A DNA stretch of 64,000 nt from Candidatus Zixiibacteriota bacterium (GTDB taxonomy: Bacteria > Zixibacteria > MSB-5A5 > GN15 > FEB-12). The first letter of the stretch is position 1. Each line of letters starts with the position of its first letter. Both the position numbers and the translations under genes were made by a program. The stretch lies in contig JAHOYZ010000010.1 of the NCBI GenBank assembly GCA_019038695.1, forward strand, positions 186,001 through 250,000, given 5' to 3'. A model generated the notes under the pieces. That model worked only from the letters and a program-made list of their open reading frames with translations. It was not told the origin of the DNA and made no database searches. Positions 27,639 to 36,451 of the stretch are shown here, one piece after another.

Positions 27639-30590
27639 TTGCCAAATCGTAGTCAAGATGACGACAGAACCCAGACCCATGTGATCCTGACCAAGGGCAC
27701 AATGGTGGCGCACTACCGGATCGTCGAGAAGATCGGTGCCGGTGGTATGGGCGAAGTGTACCTGGCTGAGGACACCAAGCTCAAACGCAAAGTCGCTCTC
27801 AAGTTCCTCCCCCCGCATCTCTGCCAGAATGATGACTGTCGTGAGCGTTTCAAGCGCGAAGCTCAAGCAACCGCCAAGCTCAACCACCCTAACATTGTCA
27901 CTATCCACGAAGTTGGCGAGTGTCAGGGACGACCGTTCTTCGCAATGGAACATGTAGAGGGGAAACCACTGCGCAGCTGCCTCAAGGAGCAAGAACTCGA
28001 TCAGGAAGAAATACTCGACCTGACGCTGCAGATATGTGAAGGTTTGAATAAAGCGCACGAGATGGGGATCACACATCGCGATGTCAAACCCTCGAACATT
28101 GTGATAGATGCTGATGGTCGCCCCAAACTACTCGACTTTGGTTTGGCGGCGATTCAAGGAGTGGACCGAGTTACCAAAACCGGATCGACCCTCGGTACCA
28201 TCGGTTACATGTCACCAGAACAGATACAGGCCAAGGAAGTGGACCAGCGGTCCGATCTGTTTTCGCTAGGTGTCGTATTGTACGAAATGGTAACCGGACG
28301 GCTGCCTTTCGTGGGAGACCATGAGGCGGCCGTCATGAACGCCGTGCTGAATGAGGCGGCAGAGCCTTTGTCGCGTTACAAAAGCGAGGTAGTGGATGGG
28401 CTGCAAAACATCGTGTCCAAGCTGTTGGAGAAGGACCGCGAACTTCGCTATCAAACCACTGGCGATGTCATAAGTGATCTGAAGCGACTGCGAAGAGATT
28501 CTGCGACATCAATCGTATCTCACACACCAAGAGCGCGCACAACCAAAACAACCAGGTATCTGGTTCCGGCGCTGTTCATTATAATTGTGGCGATCGTTCT
28601 TATCCTCAAGCCGTGGCAGTTTGAAGTAAGGTCCACACATGAAGCCGTGGCCGATGACAACCGCCTGGCCATAATGTATTTCGACAACCTGGCTGATCCT
28701 ACTGACAGCCAAAAGCTGGGAGAGATTGCGACTAATCTGTTGATCACTGATCTGTCGGAGTCACGCTATATACAGGTAGTGTCAAGCCAGCGGCTTTACG
28801 ATATTCTGAAGATGCTGGGACGTGAGGGGGAGAAAAAGATCGATCCCGGAGTCGCATCGCAGATCGCAAAGAAAGCAAAAGCCACGTGGATGCTTCAGGG
28901 TAGTATACTGCGAATGGAACCGAAAATCGAACTGACTGCACATCTGGTCGAAGTATCAACCGGCAACGCTGTAGCGTCGCAGCGTATCACCGGAGAGCAG
29001 GGTGAGACCATCTTCACCGTCGTAGACAAGCTGACAGTGGATCTGAGGGACGATCTGTCGCTTCCGGATGAGGCCAGGGCCGAGCTGGATCGCCCTGTGG
29101 CCGACGTCACAACGCGTTCTCCTGAAGCCTATAGGTACTACCTGGAAGGTGTCGACTATGGCTACAAACATTATTTCTCCGAAGCACGACAGAGCCTGAA
29201 AAAAGCAGTCGAGCTGGATTCAACCTTTGCCATGGCCTATTTCCGTCTGGCCGGTCTGAGCAGCGGGGCTGAGCTCAAGGAATATCGTCGTATGGCAATG
29301 AAGTACTCCGAAAAAGCCAGCCACAAAGAAAGATCGTATATATTGTGTTATGAGGTTTTCTATTCAGGTGAGCATTTACGAGCCCTGAAAATGCTGGAGG
29401 AGATCATTGATCGCTACCCTGACGACAAAGAGGCCTATTATTTCGCCGGCGTTATGTCTCAATACAATCAGGACGAAGACCACAAGGCCATCGAGTATTT
29501 CAGGAAGGCTATCGAGATCGATTCGCTCTACGGAACTGCTTACAATTCACTGGCTTATTCCTACAATGAGATCGGCGATTTGGAGAACTCAATCTGGGCT
29601 ATCAACAGATACATCGAACTCGCTCCTGATGAGGCCAACCCTTATGATACAAGAGCCGATCTTTATGCTCGCAACGGCGAGCTTGAAAAGGCTATCGAAT
29701 CATATGAAAAAGCACTTGAGATCAAGCCCGATTTTCATTCGTCGAGGCTCAAGTTGGCGTATTTGTACCTTTTTGCCAGACGATATGACATTGCGGAAAA
29801 ACTCTATCGCGGGCTCTGTTCTGACAGCAATGCTAATAGGCGGTCCCTTGGAAGGCTGCTGTTGACTTACATTCCGATATATCAGGGGAGACTGGATGCA
29901 GCTCTCAAGACATTGGACGATATGGTTATCGCAAGACGAGTTGAACAGGATAAGATGGGGGAATCGGATTTCCATCTTGTGAGGGCAAGTATATTCGAGG
30001 AAAAGAATGAGTTGGAGACGGCTCTGACAGAGATGGAAAAGGCCACGGAAGAATTCTTCAAGACCTATCCCGACGAACGGTATTATTCTCTCCATATCTA
30101 CATTCGACTGCTTGCAGAGAACGCTCATTTTGAAAAAGCCCGGTCAGAATGTGAGATGTTTCGCGACGAAATCGAGAGACATGACTCATCGGCGATCTGG
30201 ACCTACTGGTTTGCACTGGGTTGTGTGGAATTCGCACAGGAGAATTATGAGGAGTCTATAGCTCGTTTAGAAAAGGCGGCTGAAAATGAGGCCGATTTCT
30301 CGACTCAATATATGCTGGGCAGAGCCTACTTAATGTCAGGCAGGCTGGGTGAATCGGTGAACCAGTTTGAATCGACCCTGAACAGATATGAGGCCAGCAG
30401 GGCGGGATCAACCATTTGGTCGGTTAAGATCCATTATTACCTCGGTCAGGCCTACGAAGCATCAGGTTGGAACAAGAAAGCGATTGAACAATACGAGACG
30501 TTTCTTGACATTTGGAAAGATGCCGACGAGGGACTGAAATCAGTTGAAGATGCTAAAGAACGGCTGGCGCGATTGAAAAACGAATCGTAG
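27639..30590 (+). CDS. Membrane Ser/Thr kinase K1 with TolB-like and TPR domains
   Basis: A 983-residue kinase, first of four in tandem. Conserved leader DDDRTQTHVILTKG, kinase domain 26-284 with GAGGMGEV loop, Lys55, HRD 146-148, DFG 166-168 and MSPEQ. One membrane helix (about 307-325) places the rest in the periplasm. A divergent FlgO/TolB-like domain follows (about 335-450, AIMYFDNLADP), then a long TPR array (about 490-975) ending ERLARLKNES. It is likely a sensor kinase whose TPR part binds a periplasmic partner. The start is a TTG (27639) with AAGG upstream, supported by the shared leader in the paralogs. It is 7 bases from K2. Confidence 0.9.
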   Translation: MPNRSQDDDRTQTHVILTKGTMVAHYRIVEKIGAGGMGEVYLAEDTKLKRKVALKFLPPHLCQNDDCRERFKREAQATAKLNHPNIVTIHEVGECQGRPFFAMEHVEGKPLRSCLKEQELDQEEILDLTLQICEGLNKAHEMGITHRDVKPSNIVIDADGRPKLLDFGLAAIQGVDRVTKTGSTLGTIGYMSPEQIQAKEVDQRSDLFSLGVVLYEMVTGRLPFVGDHEAAVMNAVLNEAAEPLSRYKSEVVDGLQNIVSKLLEKDRELRYQTTGDVISDLKRLRRDSATSIVSHTPRARTTKTTRYLVPALFIIIVAIVLILKPWQFEVRSTHEAVADDNRLAIMYFDNLADPTDSQKLGEIATNLLITDLSESRYIQVVSSQRLYDILKMLGREGEKKIDPGVASQIAKKAKATWMLQGSILRMEPKIELTAHLVEVSTGNAVASQRITGEQGETIFTVVDKLTVDLRDDLSLPDEARAELDRPVADVTTRSPEAYRYYLEGVDYGYKHYFSEARQSLKKAVELDSTFAMAYFRLAGLSSGAELKEYRRMAMKYSEKASHKERSYILCYEVFYSGEHLRALKMLEEIIDRYPDDKEAYYFAGVMSQYNQDEDHKAIEYFRKAIEIDSLYGTAYNSLAYSYNEIGDLENSIWAINRYIELAPDEANPYDTRADLYARNGELEKAIESYEKALEIKPDFHSSRLKLAYLYLFARRYDIAEKLYRGLCSDSNANRRSLGRLLLTYIPIYQGRLDAALKTLDDMVIARRVEQDKMGESDFHLVRASIFEEKNELETALTEMEKATEEFFKTYPDERYYSLHIYIRLLAENAHFEKARSECEMFRDEIERHDSSAIWTYWFALGCVEFAQENYEESIARLEKAAENEADFSTQYMLGRAYLMSGRLGESVNQFESTLNRYEASRAGSTIWSVKIHYYLGQAYEASGWNKKAIEQYETFLDIWKDADEGLKSVEDAKERLARLKNES

Positions 30591-30597
30591 GACAGGC

Positions 30598-32901
30598 ATG
30601 AATAGCGATGACGACAAGACCCAGACCCATGTGATCCTGACCAAGGGCACGATGGTGTCACACTACCGGATTGTCGAGAAGATCGGCGCCGGTGGTATGG
30701 GCGAAGTGTACCTGGCGGAGGACACCAAACTCAAGCGCAAGGTCGCCCTCAAGTTCCTCCCCCCGCATCTCTGTCAGGATGACGATTGCCGTGAGCGTTT
30801 CAAGCGTGAGGCACAAGCCGCAGCCAAACTAGATCATCCGAACATAGTCCCGATTCATGAGGTAGGAGAGTTCAACGGACGGCCGTTCTTTGCCATGGCG
30901 CTTATTGAGGGTCAATCTCTCAGGGAAGTAATCAAAGAGGGCAAACTCACAGTTTCAGATGCGGTCAATCTGACCATGCAGATATGTGAGGGGTTGCACA
31001 AGGCGCATGAGTCTGGCATAGTTCATCGGGATATAAAACCTGCAAACATAATTATCGACAAAGAGAACAGGCCACGCCTGCTTGATTTTGGCCTGGCAGC
31101 CATTAAGGATACAGACCTACTCACAAAAACAGGCTCAACACTTGGCACTGTCGGTTACATGTCGCCAGAACAGGTTCAGGGGAGAGACACAGACCAAAGG
31201 TCCGATCTGTTTTCCCTGGGTATCGTTCTATATGAAATGATTGCCGGTAGATTGCCATTCAAAGGTGACACTGAAGCGGTCACCATGAATTCTGTTATTA
31301 ACGAATCTCCAGAACCGCTTTCACGATACAAAAGCGGAGTGTCGAGTAAGCTTCAGGATATCGTCTCGAAACTGCTTGAGAAAGACCAGTCATTGCGATA
31401 TCAAAGTGCGGTAGGAGTGATAAGTGATCTCAAGAGACTCGCAAAGGATCCCGTGTCCTATTCAGGAAACGAAGTCACTCCGCCATCCATTGCCGTACTG
31501 CCCTTCACAAATCTCAGCGCCGACCCTGAACAGGAGTACTTTTGTGATGGTATGGCGGAAGAGATTATCAACGCCTTGACCCGTGTTGAAGGACTACGTG
31601 TTGTTGCCAGGACATCGTGCTTTGCCTTTAAAGGCAAGAATGAAGATATTCGTAAGATTGGGCAAAAACTCAACGTTGATAATGTACTTGAAGGCAGTGT
31701 TCGAAAGGCTGGAAATCGAGTCAGGATCACCGGTCAGCTCATCAAGATATCAGACGGTTATCATCTCTGGTCCGACAAGTATGACCGTGATCTGGAAGAT
31801 ATATTTGAGGTTCAGGACGAGATATCCCTGGCCATTGTGCGAGAATTGAAGGTCAAACTGCTTGGTGATAGCCACGGCGAGCTTGTAAAACGCCCGACTG
31901 ACAACCTTGAGGCTTATAGCCTATATCTGAGAGGGCGTTTCTTCTGGAACAAACGTCTGGAGCCAGAACTCATCAAGGCGATTGAGTATTTCGAACAGGC
32001 TCTTCAATGCGACCCAGAGTTCGCTCTTGGCTGGGCAGGTAATGCGGATGCTCATGTTGTACTGGCAGATCACGACCATTTGACGAGAAAAATGCATCTG
32101 ATGCTGGCGGAGAAATCTGCACTCAAAGCTCTTGAATTGGATAATACTATTGCTGAGGCTCATACCGCTCTGGCGCAGGTAAGGTTTAATCAGTGGAAAT
32201 GGTCCGAGGCTGAGGCGGGGTACCTCAAAGCCATTGAACTGAATCAGCGTTATGCTACTGCCCATCATTGGTACGGTCTTTTCCTTGCGGTCAGTGGACA
32301 TACGGACCAATCACGAGAGCATCTGAAACTGGCGCGGGAGCTGGATCCGTTATCATTGGCTATAATCATGGGACAAGCATTTGTATTTATCATCTCTGGT
32401 CAAAGCGACAAGGCAATAGACGTATGCCACGAAGGCATTGAACTAACTCCGGATTTTCCTGCGTATCAAATGCTCATTGGATGGGCTCTCATAGAGAAGG
32501 GAGACTACTCCGCGGCAATAGAGCATTTCAATCTTGGTCTCAAACTTTCGGAAAAAGAAATGCCTGGAGAGAAGGATCCTCTGGTCATCAGACCTTATAT
32601 TGGAATGACCTTGGCGTTGATGGGCGAGGTTGAGAAGGCGAGAGAAATCCTCAAGGATTTGATTGAGGAAGCGAAAAACGGACACATTCCTTTTTTTGAT
32701 ATTGCGGCTATATGGATTGCTCTGGGGGATACGGAACAAGGTTTTGAGTGGTTGGAACGGTCTTTTGAAGATCGAGATGACTGGCTTCCAATATTCTGTG
32801 CAACACCATTCTTTGATAGCGTCAGGGACGATCCAAGGTTTGTGTCGCTGATGTCCAGGATTGGTATACAGGATAAATTTCCTGAGGTATCTGATGAATA
32901 G
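30598..32901 (+). CDS. Soluble Ser/Thr kinase K2 with TolB-like and TPR domains
   Basis: A 767-residue paralog. Leader DDDKTQTHVILTKG, kinase 23-280 with Lys52, HRD 143-145 and DFG 163-165. No membrane helix is present between kinase and TolB-like domain, which begins at about 297 with SIAVLPFTNLSADPEQE. TPRs run from about 440 to 740, and the C-terminus (WLPIFCATPFFDSVRDDPRF) is of the type found on TolB-TPR proteins attached to cyclases and regulators. It is thus predicted cytoplasmic, unlike K1 and K3. Its ATG lies 7 bases after the K1 stop. Its stop overlaps the K3 start, implying translational coupling. Confidence 0.9.
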   Translation: MNSDDDKTQTHVILTKGTMVSHYRIVEKIGAGGMGEVYLAEDTKLKRKVALKFLPPHLCQDDDCRERFKREAQAAAKLDHPNIVPIHEVGEFNGRPFFAMALIEGQSLREVIKEGKLTVSDAVNLTMQICEGLHKAHESGIVHRDIKPANIIIDKENRPRLLDFGLAAIKDTDLLTKTGSTLGTVGYMSPEQVQGRDTDQRSDLFSLGIVLYEMIAGRLPFKGDTEAVTMNSVINESPEPLSRYKSGVSSKLQDIVSKLLEKDQSLRYQSAVGVISDLKRLAKDPVSYSGNEVTPPSIAVLPFTNLSADPEQEYFCDGMAEEIINALTRVEGLRVVARTSCFAFKGKNEDIRKIGQKLNVDNVLEGSVRKAGNRVRITGQLIKISDGYHLWSDKYDRDLEDIFEVQDEISLAIVRELKVKLLGDSHGELVKRPTDNLEAYSLYLRGRFFWNKRLEPELIKAIEYFEQALQCDPEFALGWAGNADAHVVLADHDHLTRKMHLMLAEKSALKALELDNTIAEAHTALAQVRFNQWKWSEAEAGYLKAIELNQRYATAHHWYGLFLAVSGHTDQSREHLKLARELDPLSLAIIMGQAFVFIISGQSDKAIDVCHEGIELTPDFPAYQMLIGWALIEKGDYSAAIEHFNLGLKLSEKEMPGEKDPLVIRPYIGMTLALMGEVEKAREILKDLIEEAKNGHIPFFDIAAIWIALGDTEQGFEWLERSFEDRDDWLPIFCATPFFDSVRDDPRFVSLMSRIGIQDKFPEVSDE

Positions 32902-35900
32902 CGAATCCTTCGATAACGACAAGACCCAGACTCACGTTGTGCTGACCAAGGGCACGACGGTAGCGCACTACCGGATTGTCGAGAAGATCGGCGCAGGAGG
33001 GATGGGCGAGGTGTACCTGGCGGAGGATACCAAGCTCAAGCGCGAGGTCGCCCTCAAGCTACTATCTCCCCACCTGTGTCAGGATGAAGAATGTCGCGAA
33101 CGTTTCAAACGTGAAGCTCAGGCAGCGGCCAAACTCGACCATCCCAACATTGTCCCGGTCTTTGAGGTCGGTGTCTTCAAAGGACGGCCGTTCTTTGCCA
33201 TGGCACACATTGAGGGTCAATCTCTTGGGGAAGTAATCAAGGAGGGCAAACTCACAGTCTCAGAAGCGATCAATCTGACCATGCAGATATGTGAGGGGTT
33301 GCACAAGGCACATGAGTCTGGCGTGGTTCATCGGGATATAAAACCTGCAAACATAATTATCGACAAAGAGAACAGGCCACGCCTGCTTGATTTCGGTCTG
33401 GCGACTGTAACAGGTGCGAAGAAGCTGACCAAGACCGGCTCGACAATGGGTACGCTTGGTTATATGTCGCCGGAGCAGATACAGGGAGAGAAGACGGATC
33501 ATCGCTCTGACTTATTCTCAGTGGGTGTCATCCTGTACGAGATGATTGCGGGGAGGACGCCATTCGAGGGGGAGTATGAGGCGGCGATTCACTTCAACAT
33601 CGTCCATGAAGAGGCTGAGCCTCTTTCTCGTTACAAATCCGGCGTGAGCGGAGAACTACAGCAGATCGTCGGCAAGGCCTTGTCCAAAGATGTCTCGCTT
33701 CGTTACCAGCACGCTGATGGGATAGTAGCGGATCTGAAGCGACTCGAAGTTGGCTCCGGTCCGGCAAAGAAAAGCAAGCTTGGCCTGTGGGCAGCGGTGG
33801 CTGTTGTAGTAATTCTGGCTGGGTACTTCACGGTTGACCGATTCATGCATCCAGACATAGAAACGACCGAGGGGTGGACCAACTCTGTTGCGGTACTGGT
33901 TTTCCGTAATCTCAGCGGCGATCCCGAGCAGGACTATTTCTGTGAAGGTATGACCGATGAAATCATCGGACGGCTGGGCACGATAAAAGGTCTTAAGGTC
34001 ACCTCCATGCAGTCAATGTTACGCTTCAAGGGGACCGACCTTGATCTCAAGAAGATCGGCAAAGAACTAGGTGTTGAGAATATTCTTGAGGGGCGCATCC
34101 AGATTAGCGGTGACGATATACGTGTCCGGGCGCAGTTGATTCGAGTTGAAGACGATGCCCATATTTGGACCGAGAAATACGACCGTGAACTTAAGTCTGT
34201 CTTCGCTATTCAGGATGATATCTCGCGGGCAATCGCCAAAGTACTCGAGGCAACCCTCGTAGACAGCAAAGAGTCCTTCGCCTCTCGCCACGGCACTGAC
34301 GATATTGAAGCATACAATGCTTACGTTCGGGGTCGGCACTTCTGGCGTAAGCGAACTGACGAGAACCTCGTGAAGGCCATCGAGCAATTCGAGTTGGCGA
34401 TTAGCTTGGACGAAAACTATGCCCAGGCCTGGAGCGGTTTAGCTGACGCCTGGATGTTGCGCCCTGGGTACGGCAACGTAACTCAGAAAATTGCCTACCC
34501 CAAGGCTGATTCCGCTGCAAGAAGGGCACTCGAGTTGGGGCCGCATTTGGCCGAGGCGCACTCATCATGGGCGCGCTATCTCGGCCGTCGCGGTCTGCTT
34601 GAGAAAGCAGAACAGTCGTATCTCAAGGCTCTGGAGCTCAACCCGGGCTATTCCTGGGCACACATGTGGTACTATACATTTTTGCTCGGAATGGGCCGTG
34701 ATCCCGCATTGCAGTTCCACCACTTAAATACTGCCTATGAGCTCGATCCCGTTTCTATTCCCGTTCTCGGCAATCTGGCACACTACTACTACACAGAAGG
34801 TGACTTAGACAAAGCGGTTGATTTCTGTAGGCGCCAATTGGAGCTGGCTCCCACTTCATATCATGCCTACAGCACCATGGCATGGAGCTATGTGGCTCTC
34901 GGCGATACTATGATGGTCTATCGAACGCTTGACTCTCTGGAGCATTATGCGGCCGAGACCTGGCAGGCGCACACCTACAGGGCGGAAGTGCTGAACCAGT
35001 ACGATGAGAAACAAGAAGCAGAAGTCGCATACCGCAAGGCTATAGAGGTGGCCCCTGACAACTGGCAACCGTACGACCGGCTCGGCCGTTTCTATTCTGA
35101 ATCACAAAGGAAGTACCAGGAAGGGGAGGATTGTTTCTTGCGGGCTATTGCCCTCGACTCAACCCAACCCGCACCGCACTCCGGCTACGGCCACAACTTG
35201 CGCATGCAGGGGCGAATGGATGAGTCGATCGAGCAGAGTCGATTGGCTATGGAACTGGCTCCATACGACCCCGAGACTTTCCGGGCATATGGCTGGGCTA
35301 TAGGAAATGGTCTGCGCCGATACGACGAAGCTATCACGTATATGGAGAAGGCCCTGCATTTGAACCCCAGGCATTTGTTTACACTGACCAGCATATCACT
35401 CATGTATGCCAATGCAGGTCAGTTTGAGGAGGCGATACAAGCAATCAACGACGCCATTGATGTTGACAGAAGCTATACCTTCGCCCAGTTTCGGAAAGCC
35501 AATATCCTGGTGATGGCAGGAGAGTATGACAGCGCCGGCGCCTGCTACCGGACCTTGCACGACCTCCTGCCGACTGACACCTGGTCGCTGATCCGGCTCG
35601 GGCAAATCAGCGCGCAGCTCGGCGATTTCCAAACTGCCGATAGCTTCTTCACTATCTGTTGCAGTCTCTCCGAGCCTTGGAGCCGGGCTAGATGCAGATA
35701 CTATGCCCTCGATCCGCTTCTTCGCCAGGGTATGATCAGTGCTGCGATCGCGCAGGCAGAGAACGGCATCCGCCTCGACAGCGAGGAAGTTGGGGATCAC
35801 CACCTGATGCTCTGGAAGTACATTAGCATCATCGATGAGAGTCTCCGTCTTCTTAGTAACCATGCCAAGACTCTTCGGTATATCGAGCAAGCAGAAGCTT

Positions 35901-36451
35901 TGGTCGGTAGACTTGGGTCAGGTGGGTTGAGGGAGGATGCGTCATTGATCTCATTTAGAGCGACGATCCTGACCTACATGGGTGAGCCGGATAGTGGCTT
36001 GGCGATGCTTCGAGACGCAATGAAGGACCCCAAAGCGACGTCCAGAGACGTCGACGGCTTATATCGACTCACCCTCGCCGATCTTCTCGCGACATCGGGA
36101 AAGTTCGATGAGGCGGTCGATATCGTGCGAAAATTGACAGACGATGAACCGGATTTTCAAAATCAAGTACATCTTGGTTTCCACTACCTTCAGGCTGGTC
36201 GACATGATGAAGCTGTCACTGCACTGGAGGGAGCCCTGGCAACATGGGATGAGAATCGACTCAATAGCGCTAGAACTAAGCAGGTAATGGCTGTCTACTA
36301 CCTCGGTCAGGCTTACGAGGGCGCGGGGCGCACGGACGAGGCAATCGAACAATACGAGACCTTCTTGGACATTTGGAAAAACGCCGATGAAGGGCTGAAA
36401 TCAGTTGAAGATGCGAAAGAACGGCTGGCGAGTTTGAAACATGGAACCTGA
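32894..36451 (+). CDS. Membrane Ser/Thr kinase K3 with TolB-like and long TPR domain
   Basis: A 1185-residue paralog, the longest of the array. Leader NDKTQTHVVLTKG, kinase 26-284 with Lys55, HRD 146-148 and DFG 166-168. A membrane helix (about 296-315) is followed by a TolB-like domain from about 330 (AVLVFRNLSGDPEQD) and an extended TPR array to a C-terminus (ERLASLKHGT) nearly identical to that of K1. I use ATG 32894, which overlaps the K2 stop by 8 bases, has GAGGT upstream and restores the paralogs' common leader; an in-frame upstream GTG/ATG-type extension to 32861 would lie within K2. The stop overlaps K4. Confidence 0.9.
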   Translation: MNSESFDNDKTQTHVVLTKGTTVAHYRIVEKIGAGGMGEVYLAEDTKLKREVALKLLSPHLCQDEECRERFKREAQAAAKLDHPNIVPVFEVGVFKGRPFFAMAHIEGQSLGEVIKEGKLTVSEAINLTMQICEGLHKAHESGVVHRDIKPANIIIDKENRPRLLDFGLATVTGAKKLTKTGSTMGTLGYMSPEQIQGEKTDHRSDLFSVGVILYEMIAGRTPFEGEYEAAIHFNIVHEEAEPLSRYKSGVSGELQQIVGKALSKDVSLRYQHADGIVADLKRLEVGSGPAKKSKLGLWAAVAVVVILAGYFTVDRFMHPDIETTEGWTNSVAVLVFRNLSGDPEQDYFCEGMTDEIIGRLGTIKGLKVTSMQSMLRFKGTDLDLKKIGKELGVENILEGRIQISGDDIRVRAQLIRVEDDAHIWTEKYDRELKSVFAIQDDISRAIAKVLEATLVDSKESFASRHGTDDIEAYNAYVRGRHFWRKRTDENLVKAIEQFELAISLDENYAQAWSGLADAWMLRPGYGNVTQKIAYPKADSAARRALELGPHLAEAHSSWARYLGRRGLLEKAEQSYLKALELNPGYSWAHMWYYTFLLGMGRDPALQFHHLNTAYELDPVSIPVLGNLAHYYYTEGDLDKAVDFCRRQLELAPTSYHAYSTMAWSYVALGDTMMVYRTLDSLEHYAAETWQAHTYRAEVLNQYDEKQEAEVAYRKAIEVAPDNWQPYDRLGRFYSESQRKYQEGEDCFLRAIALDSTQPAPHSGYGHNLRMQGRMDESIEQSRLAMELAPYDPETFRAYGWAIGNGLRRYDEAITYMEKALHLNPRHLFTLTSISLMYANAGQFEEAIQAINDAIDVDRSYTFAQFRKANILVMAGEYDSAGACYRTLHDLLPTDTWSLIRLGQISAQLGDFQTADSFFTICCSLSEPWSRARCRYYALDPLLRQGMISAAIAQAENGIRLDSEEVGDHHLMLWKYISIIDESLRLLSNHAKTLRYIEQAEALVGRLGSGGLREDASLISFRATILTYMGEPDSGLAMLRDAMKDPKATSRDVDGLYRLTLADLLATSGKFDEAVDIVRKLTDDEPDFQNQVHLGFHYLQAGRHDEAVTALEGALATWDENRLNSARTKQVMAVYYLGQAYEGAGRTDEAIEQYETFLDIWKNADEGLKSVEDAKERLASLKHGT

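Noticed and set aside
32861-32893. Eleven-residue N-terminal extension of kinase K3
   Set aside because: It would lie inside K2; the ATG at 32894 has GAGGT upstream and restores the leader shared by all four kinases.
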